From Gammaproteobacteria bacterium (GTDB lineage: Bacteria; Pseudomonadota; Gammaproteobacteria; Enterobacterales; Aeromonadaceae), in assembly GCA_018222825.1 (NCBI GenBank), contig JAAEZO010000016.1, positions 1-32,169 of the forward strand: a DNA stretch of 32,169 nt. Reading direction: 5' to 3'. Position 1 is the first letter of the stretch. Every line of letters begins with the position of its first letter. The notes beneath the pieces are model-generated. The model searched no databases, was not told where the DNA came from, and saw only the letters and a list, made by a program, of their open reading frames with translations. This document shows, piece after piece, positions 1 to 9,137 of the stretch. Made by a program: the position numbers and the translations under genes.

Positions 1-355
1 TACGATACACCTCTTTCAGCAACGGCGCATGCTCGCGCTTGTCGACGAAAAAGGCCCCCATGTGCAGGTTTTCCTCCACCGTCAGCCGGGCAAAAATCCG
101 CCGCCCCTCGGGCACGATGGCAATGTCCTTGCGCATGATGGCGGGCGTATCGAGTCCGCCCAAATCCTGACCTTCGAACAGCACCCGCCCTTGGGCCGGC
201 TTGGGATCACCGCAAATGGTCATCATCAGGGTGGTCTTTCCGGCGCCATTGGCCCCGATCAGGGTGACGATTTCTCCCTGCTTTATTTCGATGGTGACAT
301 CTTCCAGCGCCTGAATTTTGCCGTAACGGGCACAGACATTATCCACATGCAGCAT
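1..355 (-). CDS. livF: LivF, branched-chain amino acid ABC transporter ATPase (partial, C-terminus off the left edge)
   Basis: This is one of the two cytoplasmic ATPases that power the LIV-type importer for leucine, isoleucine and valine. The visible 118 residues begin MLHVDNVCARYGK and contain the Walker A motif GANGAGKT at residues 34-41. After the Q-loop region comes IVPEGRRIFARLTVEENL, which is typical of LivF. The family is about 235 residues long, so roughly half is present and the ABC signature and Walker B lie outside the window. The ATG at 355 sits two bases after the livG stop codon, so the gene is the last visible member of a tightly packed livHMGF operon. It is truncated only by the window edge; nothing suggests a broken gene. 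Confidence 0.95.
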   Translation of the reverse strand, partial: MLHVDNVCARYGKIQALEDVTIEIKQGEIVTLIGANGAGKTTLMMTICGDPKPAQGRVLFEGQDLGGLDTPAIMRKDIAIVPEGRRIFARLTVEENLHMGAFFVDKREHAPLLKEVYR

Positions 356-357
356 GC

Positions 358-1122
358 TCAGGCTTCTCCCAGGTAGGCTTTGATCACGGCGGGGTTATTG
401 CGCACCTGCTCCGGGGTACCCTCGGCCAGCGGCCGTCCCTGATTGACCACATAGATATAGTCGGAGATATCCATCACCAGCTTCATGTCATGTTCAATCA
501 ACAGGATGCTGACTCCTTCGTTGTCACGCAAATCACAGATCAACCGATTCAACTCGTGAGTCTCGTTCGGGTTAAGCCCTGCCGCCGGCTCGTCCAGCAT
601 CAGCAGAGACGGACGAGCCGCCATGCAGCGGGCAATTTCCAGTCGCCGTTGCTGACCATAGGCCAGGTTATCGGCGGTACGATTGGCAAATTCGGTCAGG
701 TTGACCTTTTCCAGCCAGTAATGAGCCAGCGCCAGCCCTTCCCGCTCGGCGCGACGAAAGGCCGGGGTCTTGAGCAGGCCGGACAAAAAGCCGGTGTTCA
801 AATGAAAGTGCTGGGCCACCAGCAGGTTTTCCAGCACCGTCATTTCCTTGAACAAGCGTACATGCTGAAAGGTGCGCACCATACCCAGTCGGGCAATCTT
901 GTGGCCCGGCATCCCCTGTATGGCGCGACCCTTGAAATTGACGCTGCCACCGCTTGGCCGGTAAAAGCCGGACAGACAGTTGAACACCGTGGTCTTGCCG
1001 GCGCCGTTGGGGCCAATCACCGACACAATTTGCCGCTCATCCATGCGGAGCGCCACCTGGTCGACGGCGACCAGACCGCCGAAACGCATGGTCAGGTCGG
1101 ATACGGTTAGCATGGCCGTCAT
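358..1122 (-). CDS. livG: LivG, branched-chain amino acid ABC transporter ATPase
   Basis: This 254-residue protein is the second nucleotide-binding subunit of the LIV importer; it hydrolyses ATP on the cytoplasmic face of LivHM. Walker A is GPNGAGKT at residues 37-44. The signature is the LivG-type [13 protein letters not shown] in place of LSGGQ, followed by Walker B and its glutamate ([12 protein letters not shown]) and the H-loop in [10 protein letters not shown]. The length matches the family. The ATG at 1122 overlaps the livM stop as ATGA (1119-1122), which points to translational coupling. A second ATG at codon 4 (MLTVSD) is a possible alternative start. Confidence 0.96.
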   Translation of the reverse strand: MTAMLTVSDLTMRFGGLVAVDQVALRMDERQIVSVIGPNGAGKTTVFNCLSGFYRPSGGSVNFKGRAIQGMPGHKIARLGMVRTFQHVRLFKEMTVLENLLVAQHFHLNTGFLSGLLKTPAFRRAEREGLALAHYWLEKVNLTEFANRTADNLAYGQQRRLEIARCMAARPSLLMLDEPAAGLNPNETHELNRLICDLRDNEGVSILLIEHDMKLVMDISDYIYVVNQGRPLAEGTPEQVRNNPAVIKAYLGEA

Positions 1123-2360
1123 GATTTAAGCTCCATGTGGGGTCGGTGCATCGGCAGCAATCCCTGCGGCCGCCAGATCATCATCAGCACCATCAGCAGG
1201 CCAAACAGCAGCATGCGATATTCGTTAAATTCCCGCGTCAGCTCCGGCAATATGGTCATGACGATGGCCGCCAGTACCACGCCAATCTGCGAGCCCATGC
1301 CGCCCAGTACCACGATGGCCAGAATGATGGCCGACTCGATGAACACGAAGGATTCGGGACTGATAAAGCCCTGACGGGCGGCGAAGAAGCTGCCGGCAAA
1401 ACCGGCAAAGGCGGCGCCGATGGTAAAGGCGCTGAGCTTGATCAGGGTCGGGTTGAGGCCCAGCGAGCGACAGGCAATCTCGTCTTCGCGCAGCGCCTCC
1501 CAGGCCCGGCCCAGCGGCATGCGCAGCAGGCGGTTGATGATGAAGATGGTAAAAATCACCAGCATCAGCGCCAGCAGATACAGAAAAATCACCTTGTGGC
1601 CCGAGTTGTAGGCGATGTCGAAAAACTGGTGAAAGGTGTTGTCACCCCGGCGTTCGAATTCCAGCCCGAACAGCGTCGGCTTGGGAATGCCGGCGATGCC
1701 GTTGGGGCCCCCGGTCAGCTCGGTCATGTTGTTGAGCAGAATACGGATGATTTCGCCGAAGCCCAGGGTGACGATGGCCAGATAATCGCCGCGCAGCCGT
1801 AACACCGGAAAGCCGAGCAAAAAACCGAACAGCGCCGCCATGCCGCCCGAAATCAGCAGGCAGGTCCAGAAGTCCAGCCCCAGATAGGCGTTGAGCAGGG
1901 CATAGCTGTAGGCGCCCACCGCATAAAAAGCGACGTAACCCAAATCCAGCAACCCGGCCAGGCCCACCACCACGTTCAACCCCAGCCCCAGCATCACGTA
2001 AATCAGGGTCAGGGTGGCCAGATCGACCGCCCCGCGCGAGCCCATGAAGGGCCAGATCAACAAGGTAGCCAACACCAGCACGGTCACGATGCGATACAAC
2101 CAGGGCCGTTCTTCCGGCACCGGCAGGGCAAAATGGCCCTTACGGTCCGACAGATACTTGAAGGGACTGCGCAGCTGCCGCTGAAACAGCTGGGCGAAAA
2201 ACACCAGGGCGGCGCCCAGCGCCAGCCACTCCCAGGCCTGATCCAGGCGGTTGGAGACAATCAGCCGGGTGCCGGCGGTTTCGAGCCGAAAACCGAGCAG
2301 CCAGCCGGCCAGCAACAGAAACAGCACGGCGGCAATCAAGGCGGGTTTGAGTTTGTTCAT
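1119..2360 (-). CDS. livM: LivM, branched-chain amino acid ABC transporter permease
   Basis: This is one of the two inner-membrane permeases of the LIV importer, 413 residues long. An N-terminal membrane segment at about 8-24 and a hydrophilic stretch precede the BPD_transp_2 core, as in the roughly 425-residue E. coli LivM. The conserved cytoplasmic loop that contacts the ATPase is visible as [18 protein letters not shown], followed by a glycine- and alanine-rich helix ([12 protein letters not shown]). The start codon overlaps the livH stop by four bases (2357-2360) and the stop overlaps the livG start by four, so livH-livM-livG form a coupled chain. Confidence 0.96.
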   Translation of the reverse strand: MNKLKPALIAAVLFLLLAGWLLGFRLETAGTRLIVSNRLDQAWEWLALGAALVFFAQLFQRQLRSPFKYLSDRKGHFALPVPEERPWLYRIVTVLVLATLLIWPFMGSRGAVDLATLTLIYVMLGLGLNVVVGLAGLLDLGYVAFYAVGAYSYALLNAYLGLDFWTCLLISGGMAALFGFLLGFPVLRLRGDYLAIVTLGFGEIIRILLNNMTELTGGPNGIAGIPKPTLFGLEFERRGDNTFHQFFDIAYNSGHKVIFLYLLALMLVIFTIFIINRLLRMPLGRAWEALREDEIACRSLGLNPTLIKLSAFTIGAAFAGFAGSFFAARQGFISPESFVFIESAIILAIVVLGGMGSQIGVVLAAIVMTILPELTREFNEYRMLLFGLLMVLMMIWRPQGLLPMHRPHMELKS

Positions 2361-3280
2361 ACCTTCTCTACCTCCGGTTTACCCAGAATGCCGGTCGGCA
2401 TGAACAGCAGCACCGCAATCAACAGCCCGAAGGACACCACATCCTTGTATTCGGTGCTGAAATAGGCGCCGGTCATGGCCTCGGTGACCCCCAGCAAGAG
2501 GCCGCCGATTACCGCGCCCGGAATGCTGCCGATGCCGCCCAGTACCGCCGCGGTAAAGGCCTTGAGCCCGGCCATGAAGCCGATATAGGGGTTGATGACG
2601 CCGTAGTAGGAGCCCAGCAACACACCGGCTACCGCCGCCAGGGCGGCACCAATGACGAAGGTCAGTGCAATCACCGTATTGCTGTTGATGCCGAGCAGGT
2701 TGGCCATGCCCAGATCTTCGGCGCAGGCCCGGCAGGCCCGGCCCATACGGGAGCGGGAGATAAACAGCGACAGCAGGGTCATGGCCACGAAAGTCACCAC
2801 GAAAATAATCAGCTGCATGTAGGACAGCGAGGCCTGAAAGCCGCTCTCGCCGAAGGTCCAGCCGCCGGGAAGCAGGCTGGGCATGGCGATATCGCGCGAG
2901 CCCTGCGACAGCCGCATCATGTTCTGCAGAAAGATGGACATGCCGATGGCCGAGATCAGCGCAATCAGCCGTTTGCTGCCGCGCAGCGGCCGGTAAGCAA
3001 CCCGTTCGATGGAGTAACCGTACACACTGGTCAGGGTAATGCTCACCAGAAAGGCGGCGGTCAGCAGCAAAAAGGTACTGTCGATACCGATCATCATCAG
3101 GCCGGTCATCACCATGAAGGCGGCGTAGGCGCCAATCATATACACCTCGCCGTGGGCGAAGTTGATCATGCCGATAATGCCGTAAACCATGGTATAGCCG
3201 ATGGCGATCAGCGCATAGGTGCTGCCGATGGTCAGGCCGTTGAGCAGCTGCTGAATAAAATAAAGCGTGGGCTCAGACAT
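2357..3280 (-). CDS. livH: LivH, branched-chain amino acid ABC transporter permease
   Basis: This 307-residue protein is the partner permease of LivM in the inner membrane. The N-terminus [38 protein letters not shown] is the LivH hallmark, here split around its NFAHGE motif. The ATPase-contact loop reads [18 protein letters not shown]. About eight hydrophobic segments are apparent. An AAGGAAAA Shine-Dalgarno lies about nine bases before the ATG. The gene is separated from livK by 168 bases holding a long hairpin (3376-3420). The binding protein and the membrane parts are therefore probably expressed at different levels from one transcript. Confidence 0.96.
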   Translation of the reverse strand: MSEPTLYFIQQLLNGLTIGSTYALIAIGYTMVYGIIGMINFAHGEVYMIGAYAAFMVMTGLMMIGIDSTFLLLTAAFLVSITLTSVYGYSIERVAYRPLRGSKRLIALISAIGMSIFLQNMMRLSQGSRDIAMPSLLPGGWTFGESGFQASLSYMQLIIFVVTFVAMTLLSLFISRSRMGRACRACAEDLGMANLLGINSNTVIALTFVIGAALAAVAGVLLGSYYGVINPYIGFMAGLKAFTAAVLGGIGSIPGAVIGGLLLGVTEAMTGAYFSTEYKDVVSFGLLIAVLLFMPTGILGKPEVEKV

Positions 3281-3375
3281 ACAACTTTTCCTTGTCGTAA
3301 GAGCGAAGGGAATCCGTTATATCAAGCGAGGCTGGCAGGTCCCGCCCTTTACTAATCATTCTCGGTGCTATCAAT

Positions 3376-3420
3376 AAAGGAGAGCAAAGGGTCGTGACTG
3401 CATGCCCTTTACCCTCCTTT
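3376..3420 (-). other. Long intercistronic RNA hairpin between livK and livH
   Basis: Read on the minus strand, the arms AAAGGAGGGTAAAGGG and CCCTTTGCTCTCCTTT enclose a 13-base loop. All 16 positions pair if two G-U wobbles are allowed; on the plus strand the same two positions would be A-C mismatches. The stem begins 29 bases after the livK stop codon. It is followed by TTTATTGATAG rather than a clean U-run, so it resembles a partial terminator or a 3'-end-protecting stem more than a full terminator. A role in keeping the binding-protein message more abundant than livHMGF is inferred. Confidence 0.6.
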
Positions 3421-3448
3421 GCGGCAGGATGAAAATATCTACTTCACC

Positions 3449-4564
3449 TTACATCTGAGTAGAAGAACCGTCCTTGTGCCACTCGAACACACCGAACTCG
3501 AAGCCCAGCAGATCGCCTTTTTCATCCCAGCTCAGCGGCCCCATCACGGTATTGACCGGCTCGGCACGCAATGCCTTGGCCACCGCTTCCGGGTCGGTAC
3601 CGGCGCGCTTCAGGCCTTCGGCAATGGCTTCCACCGCCGCGTAAGTCGTCCACACGAAGGGGCCGCTGGGGTCTTCACCCTTGGCCTGAATCGCCTGCAC
3701 CACGGCGGCGTTGGCCGGATCCAGATCATATTTCTTGGGCAGAGTGACCAGCAGACCTTCGGAAGCATCACCGGCAATGGAGGTTATATCCTTGTGACCG
3801 ACGCCTTCGGGGCCCATGAAGCGGGCATCAAAGCCTTTTTCGGCCGACTGGCGCAGTATCAGCCCCAGCTCCGGGTGATAGCCGCCGTAATAGACGAAAT
3901 CGACCTTGTCGCGCTGCAGCTTGGCAATCAGGGTCGAGAAGTCCTTGTCGCCCGAGGTGATCCCCTCGTAAGCCACCACCTCGACACCGGCGGCCTTCAG
4001 CGCATCACGCACGCTGGAGGCCAGGCCTTCGCCGTATTGCTTCTTGTCGTGGATAACCGCAATGCGCTCGGGCTTGAGCTGGTCGAGAATGAAACGGGCG
4101 GCCGTCGGGCCCTGATCACTGTCGAGGCCGATGGTACGCATCACGAATTCCAGATCCCGCTCGGTAATCACCGGATTGGTGGAAGCCGGGGTAATCATCA
4201 GAATGCCTTCGTCGTCATACACATCCGAGGCCGGCAGGGTGCTGTCGGAGCACAGATGACCCACCACAAACTGCACGCCATCGTTGACCACCCGGTTGGC
4301 CACCGCCACCGCCTGCTTGGGATCACAGGCGTCATCGTATTCCACCGCCTCCAGGGTGTAGTCACCAAGCGTGCCGGATTTGTTGAGCATTTCGACCGCC
4401 ATGCGGCCGCCGGTAAACTGCATGTCACCATACTGGGCCACGGCACCGGTAACCGGGCCGGCGATGGCCACCTTGACCGTTTCCGCCGAGGCGGCAAACG
4501 CAGCTCCGTAACCCAGGGCCACCGAGACGGCCGCCGCCACCGCTTTCTTGTTCCATGTGATCAT
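3449..4564 (-). CDS. livK: LivK/LivJ-type periplasmic branched-chain amino acid binding protein
   Basis: This is the periplasmic solute-binding protein that delivers leucine, isoleucine or valine to LivHM, 371 residues long. A signal peptide is clear: MITWNKK, a hydrophobic stretch, then AFAASA before [20 protein letters not shown], giving a predicted cleavage after about residue 27. The mature part has the type I periplasmic-binding fold signatures of the LIV family, including [13 protein letters not shown] near the N-terminus, [11 protein letters not shown] and a middle [20 protein letters not shown] region. The cysteine pair expected of LIV proteins can be seen (DDACDPK and GHLCSD). It is the first gene of the operon. 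Only one binding protein is visible, so it may serve both the LivJ and LivK roles. Confidence 0.95.
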   Translation of the reverse strand: MITWNKKAVAAAVSVALGYGAAFAASAETVKVAIAGPVTGAVAQYGDMQFTGGRMAVEMLNKSGTLGDYTLEAVEYDDACDPKQAVAVANRVVNDGVQFVVGHLCSDSTLPASDVYDDEGILMITPASTNPVITERDLEFVMRTIGLDSDQGPTAARFILDQLKPERIAVIHDKKQYGEGLASSVRDALKAAGVEVVAYEGITSGDKDFSTLIAKLQRDKVDFVYYGGYHPELGLILRQSAEKGFDARFMGPEGVGHKDITSIAGDASEGLLVTLPKKYDLDPANAAVVQAIQAKGEDPSGPFVWTTYAAVEAIAEGLKRAGTDPEAVAKALRAEPVNTVMGPLSWDEKGDLLGFEFGVFEWHKDGSSTQM

Positions 4565-4618
4565 TCCGCTTCCCTCTGTCCATTGAGTTCTTACGCCGAG
4601 CTGCCCCGGTCTGCTCTT

Positions 4619-4647
4619 TTTCTAACCTTAGTGTGCCATTTTAACAA
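4619..4647 (-). promoter_or_regulatory. Possible livK promoter
   Basis: On the minus strand, TTGTTA (4642-4647) and TAGAAA (4619-4624) are 17 bases apart and lie about 55-80 bases upstream of the livK ATG. Each hexamer matches the sigma-70 consensus at four of six positions. This is a weak call made mainly on position and spacing. Confidence 0.3.
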
Positions 4648-4796
4648 GTGAAAAAGTGCTCCGCATGACACCAGTTATAACCTAAATCCAAGGATTGTGA
4701 AGCAGGGCGCGGATCGGGACGGCTTTCAGCAGATGCGATACTTCGGCCAAAGCGCCCGCTCCACCAACTCGCTATGAATACCTCCTTGTACGCTCT

Positions 4797-4816
4797 CTGT
4801 TTCATTCATGAAACAG
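4797..4816. repeat. Perfect 9-bp inverted repeat, two-base centre
   Basis: The sequence CTGTTTCAT-TC-ATGAAACAG is a perfect inverted repeat in the gene-free region between livK and tdh, about 230 bases upstream of livK. It could be a protein-binding site or a small RNA stem. No factor can be assigned. Confidence 0.5.
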
Positions 4817-4985
4817 AAGGTTGGCGGAGCAGATCCCTTTGTCCTCCCCGAAATATCGGCGTTGTTTATAGGCAATACCTGAAGTCACAAGGTGTTCAAG
4901 AAGCAAGAAGATTGATAGTACTGAGAGAAGCCGACTTGAGCGCAGCTTATAAGCAGAAGGCATCTGGGGATGGCGGGGGAATATC

Positions 4986-5016
4986 GGGGATGGGTGCCAT
5001 AGCGGCGCCCATCCCC
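4986..5016 (-). terminator. GC-rich hairpin downstream of tdh, probable terminator
   Basis: On the minus strand, GGGGATGGGCGCC and GGCACCCATCCCC form a 13-base stem with one imperfect pair around a five-base loop, 11 bases after the tdh stop codon. No U-run follows, so it is not a textbook intrinsic terminator. Position and stability make an mRNA 3' end likely. Confidence 0.45.
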
Positions 5017-5027
5017 GGAGCGGGACC

Positions 5028-6053
5028 TTAGGTCCAGTCGAGGATGACTTTACCGGACTGGCCGGAACGCATGGTGTCGAAGCCCTGCTGGAAGTCGTCG
5101 ACCTTGAAGTGATGGGTGATGATGGGGCTCAAGTCCAGACCGGACTGGATCAGGCTGGCCATCTTGTACCAGGTTTCAAACATTTCGCGGCCGTAGATAC
5201 CCTTCAGCACCAGCCCCTTGAAAATCACCTGGGTCCAGTCGATCTCCATGTCGGACGGCGGAATACCCAGCATGGCAATTTTGCCGCCGTGGTTCATCTT
5301 GGCCAGCATGTCGCGGAATGCCGAGGGCACGCCGGACATTTCCAGGCCCACGTCGAAGCCTTCGGTCATGCCCAGCTCGGCCATCACGGTGTCCAGTTTT
5401 TCGGTGGCCACGTTAACGGCCCGGGTCACGCCCATCTTGCGAGCCAGCTCCAGCCGGTATTCGTTGACGTCGGTGATCACCACATGGCGGGCACCCACAT
5501 GACGAGCGACCGCCGCGGCCATGATGCCGATGGGGCCGGCACCGGTGATCAGCACATCTTCACCCACCAGATCGAACGACAGCGCCGTGTGTACCGCATT
5601 GCCGAAAGGGTCGAAGATGGAGGCCAGATCGTCGGAGACTTCGTCGGGCAGCTTGAAGGCGTTGAAGGCCGGAATCACCAGATACTCGGCAAAGGCCCCT
5701 TCACGGTTGACGCCCACGCCTACGGTGTTGCGGCACAGGTGGGTGCGTCCGGCCCGACAGTTGCGGCAATGGCCACAGGTGATATGGCCTTCACCGGACA
5801 CCCGATCGCCGACCGCAAAGCCGCGTACTTCCTGACCCACGGCCACTACTTCGCCCACGTATTCGTGGCCGACCACCATGGGGACCGGAATGGTGTTCTG
5901 GGACCATTCGTCCCAGTTGTAGATATGAATGTCGGTGCCGCAGATGGCGGTCTTGCGGATCTTGATCAGCAGATCGTTATGGCCCAGTTCGGGCTCGGGC
6001 ACGTCGGTCATCCAGATGCCGGGTTCTGCTTTCAGTTTTGCCAGTGCTTTCAT
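5028..6053 (-). CDS. tdh: L-threonine 3-dehydrogenase
   Basis: Tdh oxidises L-threonine with NAD+ to 2-amino-3-ketobutyrate in the cytoplasm; Kbl then splits that product. The 341 residues match the family length exactly. Catalytic zinc ligands are visible at C38 (AICGTD) and H63-E64 (GHE). The structural zinc cysteines C93, C96, C99 and C107 sit in the segment [17 protein letters not shown]. The Rossmann motif is [11 protein letters not shown]. The open frame extends 50 codons upstream into kbl, but that part is low-complexity and overlaps the end of kbl. [10 protein letters not shown] at 6053, nine bases after AAGGGG, is the right start; an ATG two codons earlier is possible. It follows kbl by 13 bases and forms an operon with it. 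Confidence 0.97.
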   Translation of the reverse strand: MKALAKLKAEPGIWMTDVPEPELGHNDLLIKIRKTAICGTDIHIYNWDEWSQNTIPVPMVVGHEYVGEVVAVGQEVRGFAVGDRVSGEGHITCGHCRNCRAGRTHLCRNTVGVGVNREGAFAEYLVIPAFNAFKLPDEVSDDLASIFDPFGNAVHTALSFDLVGEDVLITGAGPIGIMAAAVARHVGARHVVITDVNEYRLELARKMGVTRAVNVATEKLDTVMAELGMTEGFDVGLEMSGVPSAFRDMLAKMNHGGKIAMLGIPPSDMEIDWTQVIFKGLVLKGIYGREMFETWYKMASLIQSGLDLSPIITHHFKVDDFQQGFDTMRSGQSGKVILDWT

Positions 6054-6066
6054 GGTCATAGTCCCC

Positions 6067-7257
6067 TTAGATGATACCCAGCTCGCGGCCAACGTCGGTA
6101 AAGGCGGCAATGGCCTTGTCCAGCTGTTCGCGGCTGTGGGCCGCCGACATCTGGGTACGAATACGGGCCTGGCCCTTGGGCACCACCGGGAAGGAAAACC
6201 CAATCACATAGATTCCGCGCTCCAGCAGCTGATCGGACATCTGTGCCGCCAGGGCGGCATCGCCCAGCATCACCGGAATAATGGCGTGATCCTGCCCCGC
6301 CAGAGTAAAGCCGGCGGCGCTCATTTGCTCACGGAAATAGGCACTGTTTTCCCGCACCTTGTTGCGCAGGTTATCGCCGTTTTTCAGCATCTCCAGCACC
6401 TTGATGGAGGCGGCAACAATGGCCGGTGCTACCGAGTTGGAGAACAGGTAAGGACGTGAACGCTGGCGCAACCAGTCAATCACTTCCTTCTTGCCCGAGG
6501 TATAACCGCCGGACGCACCACCCAGGGCCTTGCCCAGGGTGCCGGTGATAATATCGACCCGGTCCATTACACCGCAGAACTCCGGGGTACCGCGGCCCTG
6601 CTCGCCGACGAAGCCGACCGCATGGGAGTCGTCCACCATCACCATGGCATTGTATTTGTCTGCCAGATCGCAGACAACCTGCAGGTTGGCGATAACGCCA
6701 TCCATCGAGAACACACCGTCGGTGGCAATCAGTTTGAAACGCGCGCCGTCGGCGTCCGCCTGCTGCAGCCGGGCTTCCAGCTCGACCATGTCATTGTTGG
6801 CATAACGGTAGCGTTTGGCCTTGCACAGGCGCACGCCGTCGATGATGGAGGCATGGTTGAGCGCATCGGAGATGATCGCATCGTCCGGCCCCAACAGGGT
6901 TTCGAACAGACCGGCGTTGGCATCGAAACAGGAGGTATAAAGAATGGTGTCTTCCATGCCCAGAAAAGCGGACAGCTCGGCTTCCAGCTGCTTGTGCAGA
7001 TCCTGGGTACCGCAGATGAAACGCACCGAAGCCATACCGAAGCCGTGGCTGTCCAGCCCCTGCTTGGCCGCCGCGACCAGCTCGGGATGATTGGCCAGGC
7101 CCAGATAGTTGTTGGCGCAGAAGTTGATAACTTCCTGTTTGCCCACCTCGATGGCGGCACTCTGGGCCGAGGTGATCACCCGCTCCTGCTTGTAGAGCCC
7201 CTCTGCTTTGGTTTGTGCTAATTGCTCGGATAAATAAGCATAAAATGCCGATGACAT
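6067..7257 (-). CDS. kbl: 2-amino-3-ketobutyrate coenzyme A ligase (glycine C-acetyltransferase)
   Basis: Kbl is a pyridoxal-phosphate enzyme that cleaves 2-amino-3-ketobutyrate with CoA to glycine and acetyl-CoA, completing threonine degradation begun by Tdh. The 396 residues are typical of the alpha-oxoamine synthase family. The Schiff-base lysine is K243 in GTLGKALGG. Other landmarks are [14 protein letters not shown] near the N-terminus, [11 protein letters not shown], and [11 protein letters not shown] with the cofactor-binding aspartate. A GGGAG Shine-Dalgarno lies six bases before the ATG. It is first of the kbl-tdh pair. In E. coli this operon is controlled by Lrp and leucine; no Lrp site was identified here. 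Confidence 0.97.
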   Translation of the reverse strand: MSSAFYAYLSEQLAQTKAEGLYKQERVITSAQSAAIEVGKQEVINFCANNYLGLANHPELVAAAKQGLDSHGFGMASVRFICGTQDLHKQLEAELSAFLGMEDTILYTSCFDANAGLFETLLGPDDAIISDALNHASIIDGVRLCKAKRYRYANNDMVELEARLQQADADGARFKLIATDGVFSMDGVIANLQVVCDLADKYNAMVMVDDSHAVGFVGEQGRGTPEFCGVMDRVDIITGTLGKALGGASGGYTSGKKEVIDWLRQRSRPYLFSNSVAPAIVAASIKVLEMLKNGDNLRNKVRENSAYFREQMSAAGFTLAGQDHAIIPVMLGDAALAAQMSDQLLERGIYVIGFSFPVVPKGQARIRTQMSAAHSREQLDKAIAAFTDVGRELGII

Positions 7258-7352
7258 AGTGAACTCCCGCTATCAATCTGGCTATCTGGGTTTAATTCAG
7301 ATCATTTTACTACCTAAACACCCAACACTCATAACATATTCCAAACTTTATC

Positions 7353-8015
7353 CTATTTGTGAAAGGGATCACTGGGTTGAGATGCCAGCGCCTGATAATG
7401 TGCCGACAAGGTTGCCAGTTCGAGTCCTTTCTCCGGATGAAAGTAGGGCTTGAGCAACAACAAGACCCGCGCCACCCCCTGATAAAGCACCGCCTGGCTG
7501 ATATGCGGAGTCAGCGACTGGGCCGATTGGTAGCTGACCCAGAACGACACCACCATTCTCAGAATTTCACTCAGGGGGGCTATATCGTCATCGGGAATCA
7601 CCAGCACCTGCTGGCCGTTCAACTCACGCAACAGTGCTTGCAGGTTCTCTGCCAGTTCCTGCTGCACCAGCAGATACTGGCCATGTAGTTCGGGATCCCG
7701 GTGCAGAATATCGTTGAGGTTGGCATAGAAAAAACGGAACTCCCACATCACGTAGAACACCGCGTCCAGATAATGAAACCAGACGCTGGAACCGGCATTG
7801 GCCGGCCCGGTGACGGGAGTGAAGCTTTTACGAAGATGGTCGGCATATTGCAGAAAAATGCGGCCAATAATGTCGTTCTTGTTGCGAAAATGGTAGTAGA
7901 GATTACCGGGGCTGATGCCCAGGTGAGCGGCAATATGATTGGTGGTCACATTCGATTCCCCCTGCTCGTTAAACAACAACAGGGCGGCGGCAACTATACG
8001 ATCCTTGGTTTTCAT
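7353..8015 (-). CDS. TetR-family transcriptional regulator
   Basis: This is a 220-residue DNA-binding regulator. The N-terminal TetR helix-turn-helix is plain: MKTKDRIVAAALLLFNEQGE, then VTTNHIAAHLGISPGNLYYHFRNK. The C-terminal ligand domain resembles the group annotated as bacterial TetR repressor C-terminal (PF13972-like), but the effector cannot be read. The frame stays open 24 codons upstream; I chose the ATG at 8015 because the family motif begins there, although its Shine-Dalgarno is poor. It lies 95 bases upstream of kbl on the same strand and diverges from hldD. It could control either, or its own gene through the palindrome at 8041-8054. The target is unknown. Confidence 0.88.
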   Translation of the reverse strand: MKTKDRIVAAALLLFNEQGESNVTTNHIAAHLGISPGNLYYHFRNKNDIIGRIFLQYADHLRKSFTPVTGPANAGSSVWFHYLDAVFYVMWEFRFFYANLNDILHRDPELHGQYLLVQQELAENLQALLRELNGQQVLVIPDDDIAPLSEILRMVVSFWVSYQSAQSLTPHISQAVLYQGVARVLLLLKPYFHPEKGLELATLSAHYQALASQPSDPFHK

Positions 8016-8040
8016 CCGGTTAACCAAATGCTCAATACCA

Positions 8041-8054
8041 TTACTGAATAGTAA
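8041..8054. promoter_or_regulatory. Candidate operator for the adjacent TetR regulator
   Basis: TTACT-GAAT-AGTAA is a perfect 5-base inverted repeat centred about 33 bases upstream of the regulator's ATG, in the divergent region shared with hldD. TetR-type repressors often bind such sites at their own promoters. The assignment rests on symmetry and position only. Confidence 0.35.
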
Positions 8055-8158
8055 CACAGGCCGACGGGTTAGTTTTCTGCCGGGCAAGCATGGTAAACTT
8101 CGACTTTATTTTACTTCGTTCAGCCGGACAGGTTCCGGCCAGCAAGAGGCAAAAAGCG

Positions 8159-9115
8159 ATGATCATTGTGACTGGCGGCGCCGGCTTTATCGGCAGTAAT
8201 CTGGTAAAAAACCTGAACGACCAGGGACGCACCGACGTCGTGGTCGTCGACGACCTCACCGACGGCACCAAGTTCGTCAACCTGGTCGATCTGACCATCG
8301 CCGATTACCTGGATAAAGACGAGTTCATTCACCGCATCATTTCCGGCGACGAGTTCGAAGAATGGGGCGGCATCGAAGTGATCTTCCACGAAGGTGCCTG
8401 CTCGGCCACCACCGAGTGGGACGGCAAGTTCATGATGGAGAACAACTACGAGTACTCCAAGGATCTGCTGCACTACTGCGTTGAGCGCGACATTCCCTTT
8501 ATCTATGCCTCTTCTGCAGCCACCTATGGCGGACGCAACGACAATTTCATCGAAGAGCCGCAGTACGAACAGCCGCTCAACGTTTACGGCTACTCCAAGC
8601 AGCTGTTCGACCAGTACGTGCGCCGGATGATGCCCGAGATAAACTCCCAGGTGGTGGGCCTCAAATACTTCAACGTCTACGGCCCGCGCGAGCAGCACAA
8701 GGGCGGCATGTCGAGCGTGGCCTTCCACCTCAACACCCAGTTGCACAAGGGCGAAAACCCCAAGCTGTTTGAAGGTTGTGACGGTTTCCCCAACGGCGGT
8801 CAGAAGCGCGACTTCATCTATGTCAGCGATGTCTGTCAGGTTAACCTGTGGTTCTGGCAGAACCCGGGCGTATCCGGCATTTTCAACTGCGGTACCGGTC
8901 AGGCCGAACCCTTCCAGAACGTAGCCGAAGCGGTGATCAAGCACCACGGCAAGGGCCAGATAGAATACATTCCCTTTCCCGAACAGCTGAAAGGTCGCTA
9001 TCAGAGCTTTACCCAGGCCGACCTCACCAAACTGCGCGCCGCCGGTTACCCGCACAAGTTCAAGACAGTGGCCGAAGGTACCAGTGAATACATGGCGTGG
9101 CTGAACAAGGCCTGA
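8159..9115 (+). CDS. hldD: ADP-L-glycero-D-manno-heptose 6-epimerase
   Basis: HldD (RfaD/GmhD) inverts C6 of ADP-D-glycero-D-manno-heptose. This is the last step in making the heptose donor used by the WaaF and OpsX-type transferases of this locus. The 318-residue product begins [14 protein letters not shown], with the NADP-binding glycine motif at residues 6-12. The catalytic pair is Y143 and K147 in YGYSK, and FNVYGPRE follows. The C-terminus [15 protein letters not shown] closely matches the E. coli enzyme. The frame is open 23 codons further upstream, but the ATG at 8159 follows an AAGAGG Shine-Dalgarno and gives the family N-terminus. It opens the plus-strand run into the waaE-like gene. 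Confidence 0.96.
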   Translation: MIIVTGGAGFIGSNLVKNLNDQGRTDVVVVDDLTDGTKFVNLVDLTIADYLDKDEFIHRIISGDEFEEWGGIEVIFHEGACSATTEWDGKFMMENNYEYSKDLLHYCVERDIPFIYASSAATYGGRNDNFIEEPQYEQPLNVYGYSKQLFDQYVRRMMPEINSQVVGLKYFNVYGPREQHKGGMSSVAFHLNTQLHKGENPKLFEGCDGFPNGGQKRDFIYVSDVCQVNLWFWQNPGVSGIFNCGTGQAEPFQNVAEAVIKHHGKGQIEYIPFPEQLKGRYQSFTQADLTKLRAAGYPHKFKTVAEGTSEYMAWLNKA

Positions 9116-9137
9116 TGGTCATCATGAGGTCGAAATC

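Larger units (their letters stand above)
4565..5027. other. 463-base region without a credible gene
   Basis: This lies upstream of livK and downstream of tdh. It should hold the livK promoter on one side and the tdh terminator on the other. I see two perfect palindromes (4797-4816 and 4945-4954) and the hairpin at 4986-5016. The only open frame of note (4774-5031, plus) encodes an 85-residue protein unlike any family I recognise, and its last codons are made by the hairpin, so I do not call it. Confidence 0.6.

Noticed and set aside
3419-4651. Plus-strand 410-codon open frame
   Set aside because: It is the antisense shadow of livK; long empty frames opposite GC-rich genes are expected, and the translation is His/Gly-rich without family motifs.
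4774-5031. Plus-strand 85-codon open frame between livK and tdh
   Set aside because: No recognisable domain, no good Shine-Dalgarno, and its final codons are formed by the GC-rich hairpin after tdh.
5109-6074. Plus-strand 321-codon open frame
   Set aside because: Antisense shadow of tdh with the same low-complexity character.
6054-6203. 50-codon N-terminal extension of tdh
   Set aside because: It overlaps the end of kbl, is proline/arginine-rich and is absent from the family; a Shine-Dalgarno sits before the shorter start.
8120-9055. Minus-strand 311-codon open frame
   Set aside because: Antisense shadow of hldD, whose own reading frame is complete and well matched.
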